In this document: in pieces, positions 52,815 through 63,330 of the stretch
Numbering within the stretch: the stretch's first letter is position 1
Layout of the letters: each line of letters starts with the position of its first letter
Assembly (NCBI RefSeq): GCF_964656455.1
Contig: NC_135714.1
Coordinates: 57,375,850 to 57,439,849 of the forward strand
DNA: 64,000 nucleotides
Source: Halichoerus grypus
Lineage: Eukaryota; Chordata; Mammalia; Carnivora; Phocidae
Reading direction: 5' to 3'
Position numbers and translations under genes: made by a program
Notes under the pieces: generated by a model
Told to the model about the DNA's origin: nothing
Database searches by the model: none
Seen by the model: the letters and a program-made list of their open reading frames with translations, nothing else

Positions 52815-52845
<31 letters not shown>

Positions 52846-52846
52846 T
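52814..52846 (+). repeat. (TA)12 followed by poly(T)
   Basis: A pure TA dinucleotide array runs directly into a T run. Confidence 0.95.
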
Positions 52847-53237
52847 ACATGAGTCCCCGATGCCAAAATGTTAACATTCCAATCTTAGTTTTTAAAGAAG
52901 CACATCTAATGGTTATATTTATCATCCCTGGAAGTTTTACAGATTCAAGAGCTATATTAAACATTCTATAAATTAATATTTCTCATATACCTCACAATTT
53001 TTTGATGGATAATACTTTTAAAGACTAATATTGAGCCTAGAATTTAAAGCCAGGAAAAATAAGCATTTGTCCCCCTGGGCCAAAGGCTGAGGAAAATATG
53101 ACAGGCAAGAAATGCAAACAGCATTTTTAAAAGTCTTCACTGAAACTTACTTGTGGTGATTACATTTTCCAAATCTACAATAGTCTGGTTCACAGTATGA
53201 CAAAAGTATGAGAAATGGGGACAGTGCGCTGGGCCAC

Positions 53238-53735
53238 TGTATTAGCTTTCTATTACTGCTGTAACAAATTGCCACAAACTTGGCGACTTAAAACAATATA
53301 TATGTATTACCCTACAGTTCTGGAGGTCAGAAGTCTGAAATAGGTCACAGGGGTCTAAAATCAAGGTGTTGGCAGGGCTGCATTTCTTCAAGAAGCTCTG
53401 GGAATAATCTGTTTCCTTGACTTTCCGAACTTCCGGAGGCCACAGGTGTTCCCTGGCTCCTAGGTCCCTGCCTTTATCTTCAAAGCCAGAAACATCAGAC
53501 CAAGTCCTTTCTTATGCTGCCATCTCCCTAGTTTTGCCTTTTTGTCTCCCTCTTCTATTTATGAGGACCGACCTTGGAAAATCTGGGCTAATCTACCTAT
53601 TTAAAGGCCAACCGATTAGCAACCTTAATTCCATCGGCAAACTTAACTCCTCTCAGCCATGTAACATCACATACTCATGAGCTCCAGGGATTCCGATGTA
53701 GACACCCCTGGGGGGCCATTAGTCTACCTACCACA
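53238..53735 (+). mobile_element. Ancient LTR-like repeat (about 498 bp)
   Basis: It begins TGTATTAGCTTTCTATTACT, continues GTAACAAATTGCCACAAAC and CAGTTCTGGAGGTCAGAAG, and ends GTCTACCTACCACA. The TG...CA ends and dispersed-family sequence suggest an old solo LTR or related repeat. The flanking GCCAC/GCTGC is only a weak target duplication. No retroviral coding sequence is attached. The family name is uncertain. Confidence 0.6.
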
Positions 53736-53739
53736 GCTG

Positions 53740-54322
53740 CCAGTTCCCATGCAGTGTGCTGGGAAGCCCTCAGGCTGCGGCATGATTACATGTGTGCTCC
53801 CTAGCATCCATCCTCCTTTTTCTTTAACTGCACCCCAGTGTTCCCTCAGGTTAACCATCCTGAATTCCACTCTTAGTCCCTGTAAATCAAGAGTGAAATG
53901 ACTCAATCCAGGCCAATCAGAGCACTGCATCCCCTGCCACAGCGAAAGGTTCCAGGATAAGCTTATGACTCAAGCCAAGTAGCCAATCAAACCACCCTCC
54001 CCCAGGACATTTTGCTGGGGCTATCAAAAAACAAGTGTTCTGTCTAGTGGGGTGAAAGGTAGAATGAAAGCCTAGAGATGCTGGTGACAGTCTTTGCCAC
54101 AACCTGAGGGGCCACCAATCATACCCTGATAAAGAAACAGAGCCAACGCAGGAAAATGAGAAAGAAAGAAGAGTCGGGGGAGGAGAGAGAGGGATTTCTG
54201 ACATTGTTTGAGCCCTCGGTTCAGCTATACCTGACTGATTACCTGATCAATTTTGTTTTCCTTAACCAGTGTCAAGTGGGTTCCTGTTATTTGCATCCAA
54301 AAGAGTCATGATTAATACAGGA
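53740..54322 (+). repeat. Ancient interspersed repeat (L1M/MER-type)
   Basis: It contains AATGAAAGCCTAGAGATGCT, AGAAACAGAGCCAACGCAGG and an end like CAAAAGAGTCATGATTAATA, matching the layout of old mammalian L1 3' ends or MER repeats. The family is not certain. Confidence 0.5.
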
Positions 54323-54719
54323 ACTTTCTCTCAATTAAATGGAAAGGACTTTCCATAAACAAGATGAAAAGAAGAAAGAATTCTGTCCGGTATACATGAA
54401 ATAAAGTTGGCATGGAGTCGGTACAGAGTAATCGTTTTGCACTGTTCATTCCTTACCCAACTCCCCCCTACTGCCGTACTCCAATGAATTAAGCAATACT
54501 ATATTGAGATATCAACTTTAAGATAATACATGAAAATAGAACTCTCAAAGAGCTGTCACATGGTGAGCTGAGTGGTTGGAGAGTTTACAAGTCCTTGACA
54601 CAGTAAATTAAGGTTCCTGGAAATTCATGGTGGTAGGCAGACCTATCAAAAATGTATGGATTAGAATGGGGTGGCTCTCATTGAGTAAAAGTGTTTTTTA
54701 AAAAGCACAAGACTAAGAT

Positions 54720-54920
54720 ATACTAATAATAGCTATTATCCTAGCTTGCTTCCCATGTGGCAGCACTTTATGAATCCTTTACAATTCTATGAACTAAGAA
54801 GTAGTATTATGCCTATGTTTACACAGAAGAGATGCTTTGAGAGGTTAAAGTCAGCTAGAAAGTAGTAAACTACACAGTGAACAACAGTCTGTGCCCCTGA
54901 CCATTTAATGGAAGAAAGGC
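54720..54920 (+). repeat. MIR fragment
   Basis: AATAATAGCTATTATCCTAG, GCAGCACTTTATGAATCCTT, then TTTACACAGAAGAGATGCTT and GAGAGGTTAAAGTCAGC resemble MIR in plus orientation. Confidence 0.65.
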
Positions 54921-57900
54921 AATGAATACTAATAGGTCCTCTACTGGATAGGCTGGTTATGTTTTAGATTAAGGAATGGACTTTACATGTAAAAGAGAGA
55001 GATTTTTACATATAAAAGAGAACTCAAGCTCATATGATGAATGATTTCAATCATTCTTTTTAATTTATGTGCATATACACATATAAAAATATAAATGCTA
55101 AATAACAAAGAAAGATTGTAGGATATGTGATTTAACATCTAAGATCCCAGTATTTGAAGATGCGTATATTTAATCCTATCTTACTACCTACGAGTTTCCT
55201 AAATGTTATTTTTGTTTTATCAGTCACTTCAAAAACAAGATAGACTGTTTCATGCTGGTCACAGTTTATTCTAAATTCCATAAAGATTCATCAGTCTGAA
55301 TTTGTGGCAATCATTTTTATAAACAAGAGACTGACGTGACCACAAAATCTCTCCTAAGGATTTACAGTTAGTCAGCAAAATCATGTAAACATATTTGGAA
55401 AATTAGGATGGATAAATTACTTGTGGGAACAGAGATTCCTAAACTAGAAAAACTCTTCCCACGCTTTACTATCCATTCTAAACAATAATACAACTCTCAA
55501 ATTCTATGAGGTGGATGAATCTTTTCATAGTACTACTAAAGTTTACAAAACGTTTTTATAATTGATCATACTTTTGGGTACTTGATAACTAGAAAAATGA
55601 TTAATTCATTACATATTTCAAAGATTGCACAATCAAGAATTTAAAAATTATATTCAGATTTAGGGAGAACAGAGCCAAAACTAATTTAAAACTGAAATTT
55701 TTAAAAATCAACACTTCCCTATACTACTAGTAAAAGTTCAGATCATACAAACTTCTTTAAAAGCCATCTGTCAAAACGTATTATGTTAATTTGGTTTTAC
55801 TCAGCAATCAGCTTCTAGGGCTTTCTCCTAAAGTAGTCATTTGAAAAGCAGGCAGCTATCTATATTAAACACTGTGTGGTAACATTCATTATCATGAGAA
55901 AATAGGTGTCCTTAGGGAAATAAGTACCTAAATTAAGGTTTATTAGGATAATGAGATTAAACTATGTTTATAAGGATTTTGTAATGCTATGGTAAACTAT
56001 ACTAAAATAGCAAATAAAACAAAAACACATATACAAAAAATAATCCACACAATCTGTGCACTGAAAGATGACTGAGCAAGAATATGCTAAATTATAACAG
56101 TTTGGTACTTAAGATGATTGTCAAAAAGCTGGGGAATACAGAAAAACTAAAGAAGACAATTTTAATGGGCACATGTAAAACATCTATATTCAGAAGAAAA
56201 ACTAATGAAAAAGAATAATTCAATAATTTCTAATAATAGACGTAGCACAGTTTAGGAGTAAAAGCTGATCTCTACTGGAGCAACACAAAGAGAAGGTTCC
56301 CAAAATTCTGTCATTAGAGTTCCATCTAAGTCATCACTGTCAATATATCCAGTCCAAGTAACATAACCAAATCCTTCATATTGAAACCACTCATGATTTT
56401 ACCAGGCAATTTGGAATTGTCCCTAATGGCTTTCCAAGGTAATCTGGATTGGCTACCCACAAGCAAAGAATGCTTAGAGATAATCATCCTGGAAGCAGAA
56501 GTGACCATGGGGATTTCTTAACATTTCTGAGCAATATTATGATTATTTGGTATAATGACAAGGAAAAACAGTGAAAGTATGGGGAAGAAATATTTCAGCT
56601 AAACAGCAATAATAATTTGCTGGTAATAGATTAACATGCTACACTAAATAACATCTTCATCTACAAAGCTTAAAGCATTTAATATTAGCCATTATGATGT
56701 TCAATGGAGGGATGGAAGCTAAATCAGTGAAGTCAAATGCATGATCTTTAGGTACAAGAAAGAACAGTGGCTATACAGGAAGCTAAAATCCTAAATTTTA
56801 CGAAGGATCCCTTTAAACCCCTTTAAATCACACTTTAAACCACAGTATTGCTGCTGGCAAATTAGTAGATTTTAATCTTAGGTTATCTTATTTCCCCTGA
56901 TGCCTGAAACAGAGATCTCAAGTAGACATTAGTGCAAAATTAGTGGGCATTCCCAACCTGCACATAATTCAGTTCAATTTACCAAATCTTATTGAACAGA
57001 AACAGAAAAGTGTAAGAAACCAATAAACCTAGCTCCGTGAGCTTTGTGGAATGAAAAGAGAAGTCACAAGGAGCCTTGATAACACTGAATAATTAATTGT
57101 ATAGCCATTATCACCATCCTCATTTTCTTAGGGACCAATTAAACCTGGAGAGGGGCACAGAACAAGAGCATTTAAGAAAAGCCAGAACACTAGGTGAATC
57201 CCAATCCCTGCTTACTAGATCTATGCACTGAATAACAAATATTTGAGGACCCACGAGGTACCAAGCCCAATTTTATATACCGGGGATACAGCAATCATCA
57301 AGACAAAGTGTTTGCTCTCATGAGGTCTACACCAGTAGAAATGCCTACTATAAGCCAAGGACGAGGGGAAGTGACTCACACTAAACCTTGAAAACCAAAT
57401 AAGTACCTGCAAATGATGAACCAATATTTCTCAGTAAACTGGATATTTGAGAGGACATGATTAGCGACTTTATTTTGTTAAGAATGAAATGTAATGGAAT
57501 TTGAGACCTGGAAACAGAAATAGGGCAGAGAAAGATAGATATGCCCTGATTCCAAGAGGGGGGATAAGTGAGGGAACTCAGCCCAACACCAAAGCCTCAC
57601 AATGATTTTTCCTCTAATGATACTCAGGCAATTTCAGAGTGGTAGCTTATGAAACAAAGGATTCAGAGAATTCTTTTGCAGATTTTACAGAAATCTCCAA
57701 TTTCTACAGGACCATGATTATTTCCTAAGCCCCATGTGTCACAGAGCAAGACTACTTACCCAATCAGGCCAGCCAACCAGCTGCCCACAATTACCCTAGG
57801 TGTCCTACCAAGGCCATACTCTGAGTCAGAATGAAAGAGCTCTCTGATATGCCACAGAAGTATGTTAATGACCTCAGGAAACACACTTACACATATATAC

Positions 57901-59335
57901 ACAAGGCATACGCACTCACACATGTATCTATATGTATATATGTGTATGTATGTATACATGTATGAGTGTATGTATGTGTGGGTGCAGACAGGTAGGTAGG
58001 TAAGCAGTTCCTCTTCGGTTGACCAAGAAGCAGAGAAGTAGGTCGGAGTTCAAAGCCTATTTGCCCAGTTTCTCTAGGGTGAATCATACTTGCCCACATA
58101 CCAAGAAGGCATTTTTCCACTGGGCTGGAGAGAGAAGGAAAGAAGCAAAGGCCCATCAACACACAACGTAGGTGATATTTCTATACACATTCTAACCTGC
58201 CCTCATCACAACCGCCTTCTCTCTACCTAAATAAAAGCCTTCCGACTCTCTAGGGGTTGAAGCATTTTAGACACATTTTTTATTGCTTTCTTAAGCACAT
58301 ATTGCATAACTATATTTATTAAAAACACTTAAAAACGGGCAAAATTAACCTGTCCTGTCAGAAGCCAAGAGAGCGGTTACCCATCATGTGGGGACAGTGC
58401 AAAGAAGGTAGCACAAGGGCTAGTAATGTTGTACTTCACGATCCAGACGCTAGTCACCAGGAGGGCTCCCTTCCGGAAGGGTCAGCAAGGTGTACACTCA
58501 TACGCACTAGCCTGCATGAATAGTATATCTCAGTAGAAACTATTTTTTTTAAATTCAGCTTCCTAATAATCTGTGGTTTGTCACTAATCTATAGTTATCT
58601 CTTCCTGAGACATTAAATTATACAGAAATCATTCAGAACCATGGACTTTTCTCTAGCCGATTTGGAGACCAGTAAAAATAATTCTACAAGCCTTATTAAT
58701 CTTTTCTAATTGTACCGTTGATCAAATAGCACCTCTAAGCAGTTATATAAAACCACTTTTAAAATAATTCTTGGGAAAAAATTACTTAATTATATGTAGA
58801 GGAGGGCATTTTACCAAACTTTCAGGTTAACAACCCCTTTGCACGTTGGGACAAGGGAAAGAAATCTCATTCCTATACATAGATTTTTTTTTTAAACGTA
58901 TTTTTAAATCCCTTTTAAGTGCTACATAAATGATTATATCCCAAAGCCAAATGATAGCTATACTTTTACTATCACAAGACTCATGAGTCAAACCTATTTT
59001 TATCTTTATTTCTTCTCTTCACTCAACCTGAAAATGGTAAATAAAAATGACAGTAATAAAAAAGAGAAACCCTATAAAGCAGAGGAACTTGGGAGCAAGA
59101 AAATCTCCAGCAACACAATCTAAGAGTCCCCTGCCCTCCCCTCTTCCACACTGCTACTCATCTTCCTCTACCAAATTTAAGCACACCAGTACCACTTCCT
59201 TCTCTGCAGAAACCTGCAACTGAAGTAATTTATATTAACAAAAGGACTGGACCAAAGTCTAACTCAGGGCCTCTTACAGGAGAACATGCTGATTCTGTCT
59301 GAAAATTTAATCAAAGCATATATTTTATTCCTTTG

Positions 59336-59396
59336 ATAGAATGGGTAATCTTTTTTATAGAATGGGTTATCTTTGATAGAATGGATAATCTTTTTT
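59336..59396 (+). repeat. Three-copy tandem repeat (19-21 bp)
   Basis: ATAGAATGGGTAATCTTTTTT, ATAGAATGGGTTATCTTTG and ATAGAATGGATAATCTTTTTT lie head to tail, directly before Can-SINE 18. Confidence 0.85.
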
Positions 59397-59494
59397 CCTT
59401 TTTTTTTGCAGGGCTTGAACTGACAACCCAGAGATCAAGACCTGAGCTGAGATCAAGAGTTGGACACTTAACCAACAAAGCCACCCAGGCGCCC
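59391..59494 (-). mobile_element. Can-SINE 18, short tRNA-head-only copy
   Basis: Inverted: a T run, then the complement of the tRNA-related head only (GAGTTGGACACTTAACCAAC to CCACCCAGGCGCCCC). It lacks the CT-rich middle. The following AGGATGGGCCATCTT is a plausible diverged target duplication of AGAATGGATAATCTT. Confidence 0.8.
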
Positions 59495-59869
59495 CTAGGA
59501 TGGGCCATCTTAACACAGCTTTTTAATTTACATATTGAAAAGTTGGGATGTTTAAGTAATCAAATGTTTAAGCAATAAAAAAGGAAGACAGTTTTCTTTT
59601 TTACTTGTTTGAGGATTTTTTTTTAAGTCCTTCTTTAAAAAGATAGATATTCATGACTGAATGTTATCAGCTACACATAACAAATGTCTCTTCACAGACA
59701 CTGTATATTTAATACAGTTCTCAGTCACTGTCCTCCCCTTTGTCCTACTCTTACTATGGAGGTCTAAGCTTGGAGAAGAGTTCCAACAATGCCAAACACT
59801 GCACAGGAAGGGAGCATTCTGACATATGCGGACAGACAGCTACATACGGACACCTCTGGGCCTGGATCT

Positions 59870-60095
59870 TCGGGTCCCTGCATTAGTTTACAAGTATGGA
59901 ATCCTCCCAGCTCTCCACTATGCACTCTAGCTGGTAGCTGTAGAACCTCTCAAGCCTCATTTTCTCCAAATCTGAAACAGGCACAATGGTGTCTCTACCT
60001 CGTGTGTGCTTGTGAGAGTTAGATGACACAATGCACACAAAGCAATTAATACAGTGCCCGACGCACAGCACACAGGCAATGACAGGTAACTGTGT
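59870..60095 (-). repeat. MIR-like fragment
   Basis: Antisense MIR text: AGCCTCATTTTCTCCAAATC, GAGAGTTAGATGACACAATG, CAGTGCCCGACGCACAGCAC. Confidence 0.65.
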
Positions 60096-60319
60096 TTGTA
60101 GTAATCAAAACTTTTCACTTCAAAGATGACTTCACAATATCACCTGACAAATACAGAATTTAAAGAGACTAATACACTGCCAAAAGGAAAATTTATCTTT
60201 TAAAGTAATCCAAGTTAAATGTATATAAAAAGACTTTGAATGGAGCCTGGCTTCTGGCCAGATGACTTTCAGTCTCTGAATTCAGAACAAATACTATTAT
60301 AAATAGCTTCAAAAAAAGA

Positions 60320-60485
60320 TCATGTGGACTTGGGAGTGACCTGTTACAAGTCACCTATACTCTCTGAGCCTCAGTCTTCTCACCCATAAAATGGGAATAA
60401 TTCCCACATCATCAGGTAATACTGAAGTTTTAGACATTATTTTCAAAGTGCCTAACAATATCTTGCACATTAGTAGATAATTATT
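60320..60485 (-). repeat. MIR element
   Basis: Antisense MIR text: TGACCTGTTACAAGTCACCT, GAGCCTCAGTCTTCTCACCC and ATAAAATGGGAATAATTCCC. Confidence 0.8.
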
Positions 60486-60963
60486 GTAAAGCAGATGGAA
60501 TGAGAGAAGTCATCAGAGGTCTTATACAAAGCTGGAAAAATTTTAAGAGAAAAATTTTCATCCTCTTTCATTTTTCCCTCCTTTGTAGCATTCTTACACT
60601 TTGCCTTCTGTTCTAATCAGAGGTGTTCCTCCTAATGCTCCACAAGTTGATTTGATTTGACTTATCTCCATGTCTTCTTCCAACCTCCACATCATCCTCC
60701 AAGTACCTACCAGTGGCTTGTCCAGGGACAGTAAAAAACTGATGCATTACAAGTCCAACGGCAGAATTTTTATATCCCTTTAACTCCGTCTGAAGAAAGT
60801 GGGGCCCTCCTCCCGAAAGAGGAAGAGAACAGAAACGCTCCTGAACTACGAATTATTTTTTTTAACCACAAATAGGAGAAATTTCAGAAACAATATTTTA
60901 ATTAGCTTATTTCATTCTCTACTTTCTACCAAGATAAGAATGACATCTGAGAACAAGGCTTAC

Positions 60964-60991
60964 CTATTTGCACCATTTCTTCATTCCCAGC
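60964..60991 (-). CDS. ADAMTS3: ADAMTS3 coding exon 2: 28-nt microexon
   Basis: This microexon encodes AGNEEMVQI plus the first base of an Asp codon (residues 24-33), linking the signal peptide to the prodomain. The acceptor is preceded by a strong pyrimidine tract and ends TTTACAG|GC. The donor reads TAG|GTAAGC. It enters in phase 0 and leaves in phase 1, which fits exon 1 (phase 0 end) and exon 3 (which supplies the last two bases of Asp33). Because 28 is not a multiple of 3, skipping it would shift the frame immediately after the signal peptide. The exon is too short to stand out in any open-frame search; I recognised it from the peptide and the matching splice phases. Confidence 0.95.
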
Positions 60992-62305
60992 CTGTAAAGG
61001 AGGGGGAAAAGTAAAAAGAAACAGTTACTGGGTTTCATCTTATCACTTGTACGTTTTATTTCTACCAGTAATGCTTTTCAGGAGCTAATCGGGAGATGCG
61101 GGAGATGGGGACTGGTGCCTAAAGGCTGCGCCTTGGTTTGTAGGTTCTTGTGGCAAGAGAATGAGCCAATTCAATAACAGTCTGGAACGGGGAGTTGTTT
61201 GCCCGTTTTAATTTTAATATTTATAAAGCCAGCAAAAATAAATACTGACATTCAATATACTTTTCTTAAAACTCAGATACTGGGTGAGGATTAGCAAAGA
61301 AAATCTCTGTATTCATATGCGTGAAAAGAAACCTAAAAGGGGGCCCGATATATCAGATTTGAGGTCAAGAATCAACTAGACAATCTTCTACTTTTTTTTA
61401 ACCTATGGCCACACCAGGCCGACCAGAGAAGCTACAAAAACTCACAGAGAAATTCTGTGCCCGAAGTCCCACCGGCCCCGAGCTGATGTGATTTACAACA
61501 AACGGCTCGGGGCTCCGCTCGTCCCGCCGAGCCTTCTCAAGGACTCTTCAGAGAGCATCGAGCTTCACCTTGAGTCTCCAAAGGGTGGGGGCTGGGCCGA
61601 AAAGCAACAGAGCTGCACTCAACTTAGCTTTAAAAGAGGAGGAGTTGTGCGGAGGGGGAGGGGAGTAACGCGGCCGGCGCCTCCAGCCTCTGCCCAGGAA
61701 AATGCAGGGCAGGAAACGTCCCCAGTCCCCCTCCCCAACTGTCAAACCCCAGCCCGGCCGCGGTCCTCCCAGGACACGTGTCTACTGGATCGCTCCCTGT
61801 CCGGCCCAAGGACTTCCTGAAACCCCCGCCTCCGGCTGTCCGAAAAAGCTGTGAGTCAGTGAGGAGGAGAGAAAACCCCGCGAACCCTACTCCGGCGGCA
61901 GCAACCAGAGCACTGGGATCCTGGACCCAGCGTTCAGAACTTCATTCAAGCGCCCAGACCGCCCTCCGGAAAGGGGAAACCCAGATGGCCCGGCGAGGAT
62001 GCGAATTGGCTGCAGTTTGTCACCAGGAATTGTTACGAATGCCGCAAAGGGGGGTGGGGGGAAGCCCTAGGTGTGACAAGCCTGGGCTCCCAGAGTGGGA
62101 GTCACAACCCACCCCTGCAATTCAACCCCCCACCCCAGAAAACCCCGCACGCTGCGCCCAGCCCTCAAACACCGTTCCTGAAGGCACAAGATAACAGGGA
62201 AGGGTGGGAGGGGGGGAGGAGGAAAGAGAGAAGGGGAAAGAGGGGAGGAACTTTTTCGGGAAAAGGTTGGGTTTGAGTTTTTTATTGTTATTATTTTCCA
62301 CTTAC
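60992..62305 (-). other. ADAMTS3: ADAMTS3 intron 1 (1,314 bp)
   Basis: The intron has a GTAAGT donor and a TTTACAG acceptor preceded by a CT-rich tract. It is GC-rich near exon 1 (about 61.45-62.28 kb, with scattered CpGs and purine runs on the plus strand) and AT-rich near exon 2. I recognise no repeat family in it. The plus-strand frames of about 60-140 codons here look compositional, with low-complexity P/S/R-rich translations, and I do not call them genes. Confidence 0.9.
62197..62216 (+). promoter_or_regulatory. G-quadruplex motif in intron 1
   Basis: Four G runs (GGG AA GGG T GGG A GGGGGGG) fit the canonical G3+N1-7 pattern on the plus (template) strand, about 90 nt downstream of the exon 1 donor. 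It sits in a longer purine-rich block that extends to about 62250. Confidence 0.55.
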
Positions 62306-62374
62306 TTGTCCATCAGCTGAAGTCCTAACCTCTACCAGAGCGGCTGCTATCAACCAAAGTGACAGGAGAACCAT
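62306..62374 (-). CDS. ADAMTS3: ADAMTS3 coding exon 1: signal peptide
   Basis: Exon 1 carries 69 coding nt (23 codons, ending in phase 0) and encodes the secretory signal peptide that sends the enzyme into the ER. The peptide begins MVLLSLWLIAAALVEV, a short hydrophobic core (LLSLWLIAAALV), then a polar stretch ending TSADGQ. The start is well supported: the ATG at 62374-62372 has G at -3 and G at +4, and an in-frame TGA (62389-62387) lies 12 nt upstream, so the frame cannot extend further. The splice donor is a perfect CAA|GTAAGT. The next ATG upstream on this strand is only at 62756. The 5' UTR sits in a pyrimidine-rich tract and the CpG island lies beyond it. The opposite strand has no convincing gene here. 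Confidence 0.97.
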
Positions 62375-62400
62375 CACGAGTCGAGTTCACTTTTCAACTA

Positions 62401-62421
62401 CTGGGCAAAGCAAATGCCCAG
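62401..62421 (-). promoter_or_regulatory. 5' leader hairpin candidate
   Basis: A perfect 7-bp inverted repeat, CTGGGCA/TGCCCAG, encloses a 7-nt loop, 27-47 nt upstream of the ADAMTS3 start codon. If transcription starts upstream of it, it would form a small stem in the 5' UTR. That it affects translation is only an inference. Confidence 0.45.
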
Positions 62422-62442
62422 AGCAAACCCCCCCCCAAAATA

Positions 62443-62524
62443 AGTTTCTTAAAAAAAAAAAAAAGAAAGAAAGAAAGAAAGAAAGAAAAAGAAAAAAGAA
62501 AAAATGCAGAATAAAAAAAAAAAC
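62443..62524 (-). repeat. Purine tract / (GAAA)n, pyrimidine-rich in gene sense
   Basis: The plus strand reads a run of A, then GAAA repeats, then more A-rich sequence. In the gene direction this is about 80 nt of T and C immediately before the hairpin and start codon. It may be in the 5' UTR or just upstream of the transcription start. Confidence 0.8.
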
Positions 62525-63330
62525 TGATCTTCTGTGATTTGCTTCAATGAAAATGAAATTTGAGCTCTGAGACTGGCCCCCTCTGCTCTGCAGTTCTTTC
62601 CACTTCACCTTCTCACCCCGTTCTCCCAAACAGAGTGTGCAGGAGCGAGAAGGTGCTGCGAGCCGGGCACGGGCTGCGCCGGGAGAGGGGGAAGGGACGA
62701 GGGGCTTCCAACTATCTCTGCCCAAAGCGGCTTTTCCTGGGCTTTTCGAGCACCATTGGTTCCTAAGGTTAGCGCGGAGAATGCTTGGATGCCCTGGAGC
62801 ACAGCAGGGGTAAGTATTAGCGAGAGAGAGGAGCGAGCGGGAGCGGGAGAAAGAGGCAGGGAGAGGGCGACTCCGCCGCTCACACAGAGGTGGGGGCGGG
62901 AGGAGCCGAAGGGGAGGAGGAGGAGGCTGGCGGAGGAGGTGGGAGGAGTGGGTCGCTAGCCGGCTCCTGTTGCTCTCAGTGCGGCGGTCTGCTGGCTGCC
63001 GGCGACCCGCCGGGCGCTAATAAGGCGGCCGGAGCCCCCCGGGCGGCCCCTCCCGCCGCAGCGCCCACGTCACGCGGGGCCGGGGCCCGCGCCCCCCGCG
63101 CCCGCCGGCAGGGCCGGGGCGGGCGCGGCCGGCGCGGGAGGACGGCAAGGAGTGGGGAGGAGTGGGGACGATCCCGTAGGCGGCCGGCCCCAGGCAGGGT
63201 CGGGGTTTGAAACCGCTTAGGTGGGGACTCGTGTGGCGGGGGGTCGAGCACCCCCCTCCCCGAGATCCTCTCCTGCCCCCGCCAGATGGGCTAGGGGAAG
63301 GGGGCGGTCCAGGGAAGCCGCTGGTCCCTA

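Larger units (their letters stand above)
43833..60963 (-). other. ADAMTS3: ADAMTS3 intron 2 (17,131 bp)
   Basis: The intron runs from donor TAG|GTAAGC to acceptor CCCACAG|AT. It contains the Can-SINEs at 46.49, 49.44 and 59.39 kb, several MIR and L2 pieces, an LTR-like repeat and microsatellites, each listed separately. The long stretches between them (about 44.5-46.4, 51.0-52.8, 54.9-57.8 and 58.2-59.3 kb) are AT-rich, and I see no gene, RNA gene or recognisable repeat in them. Confidence 0.9.
1..62374 (-). other. ADAMTS3: ADAMTS3 gene, 5' part (partial locus)
   Basis: This is the gene span from the start codon at 62374 leftward to the window edge. Three coding exons (62306-62374, 60964-60991, 43426-43832) join in phase to encode residues 1-168, covering the signal peptide and most of the N-terminal prodomain. 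ADAMTS3 is a secreted zinc metalloprotease of the procollagen N-propeptidase subgroup (with ADAMTS2 and ADAMTS14). It is known to process procollagen II, to activate pro-VEGF-C together with CCBE1 in lymphatic development, and to cleave reelin. I chose ADAMTS3 over its paralogues because the signal peptide and the short exon 2 peptide match ADAMTS3 as I know it. The catalytic, disintegrin-like and thrombospondin domains lie beyond the left edge. I searched the minus strand for the next prodomain segment and did not find it. Confidence 0.95.
62390..63330 (-). promoter_or_regulatory. ADAMTS3: Putative ADAMTS3 CpG-island promoter and 5' UTR region
   Basis: The sequence upstream of the start codon becomes very GC- and CpG-rich at about 62630-63330, in strong contrast to the AT-rich introns. 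Visible elements include a GC box (GGGGGCGGGA near 62892), a dense GGGGCGGGCGCGGCCGGCGC block at about 63115-63135, a CRE-like CACGTCACG at 63066-63074, and a CCAAT box in gene orientation at 62759-62755. No clear TATA box is present, as is usual for CpG-island promoters. The transcription start cannot be fixed from sequence alone. Open frames on both strands inside the island look compositional. Confidence 0.8.

Noticed and set aside
53238..53735. Endogenous retrovirus with coding genes
   Set aside because: Only an LTR-like segment is present. No gag, pol or env-like frames flank it.
62387..62725. 112-codon minus-strand frame just upstream of the ADAMTS3 start
   Set aside because: It ends at the in-frame TGA 12 nt before the real ATG and opens on TTG, not ATG. 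Half the translation comes from the pyrimidine tract. It is leader/promoter sequence.
62890..63210. Plus-strand G/A/R-rich open frame in the CpG island (and minus-strand partners)
   Set aside because: The frames follow GC-rich composition, overlap each other on both strands and have no recognisable domain.
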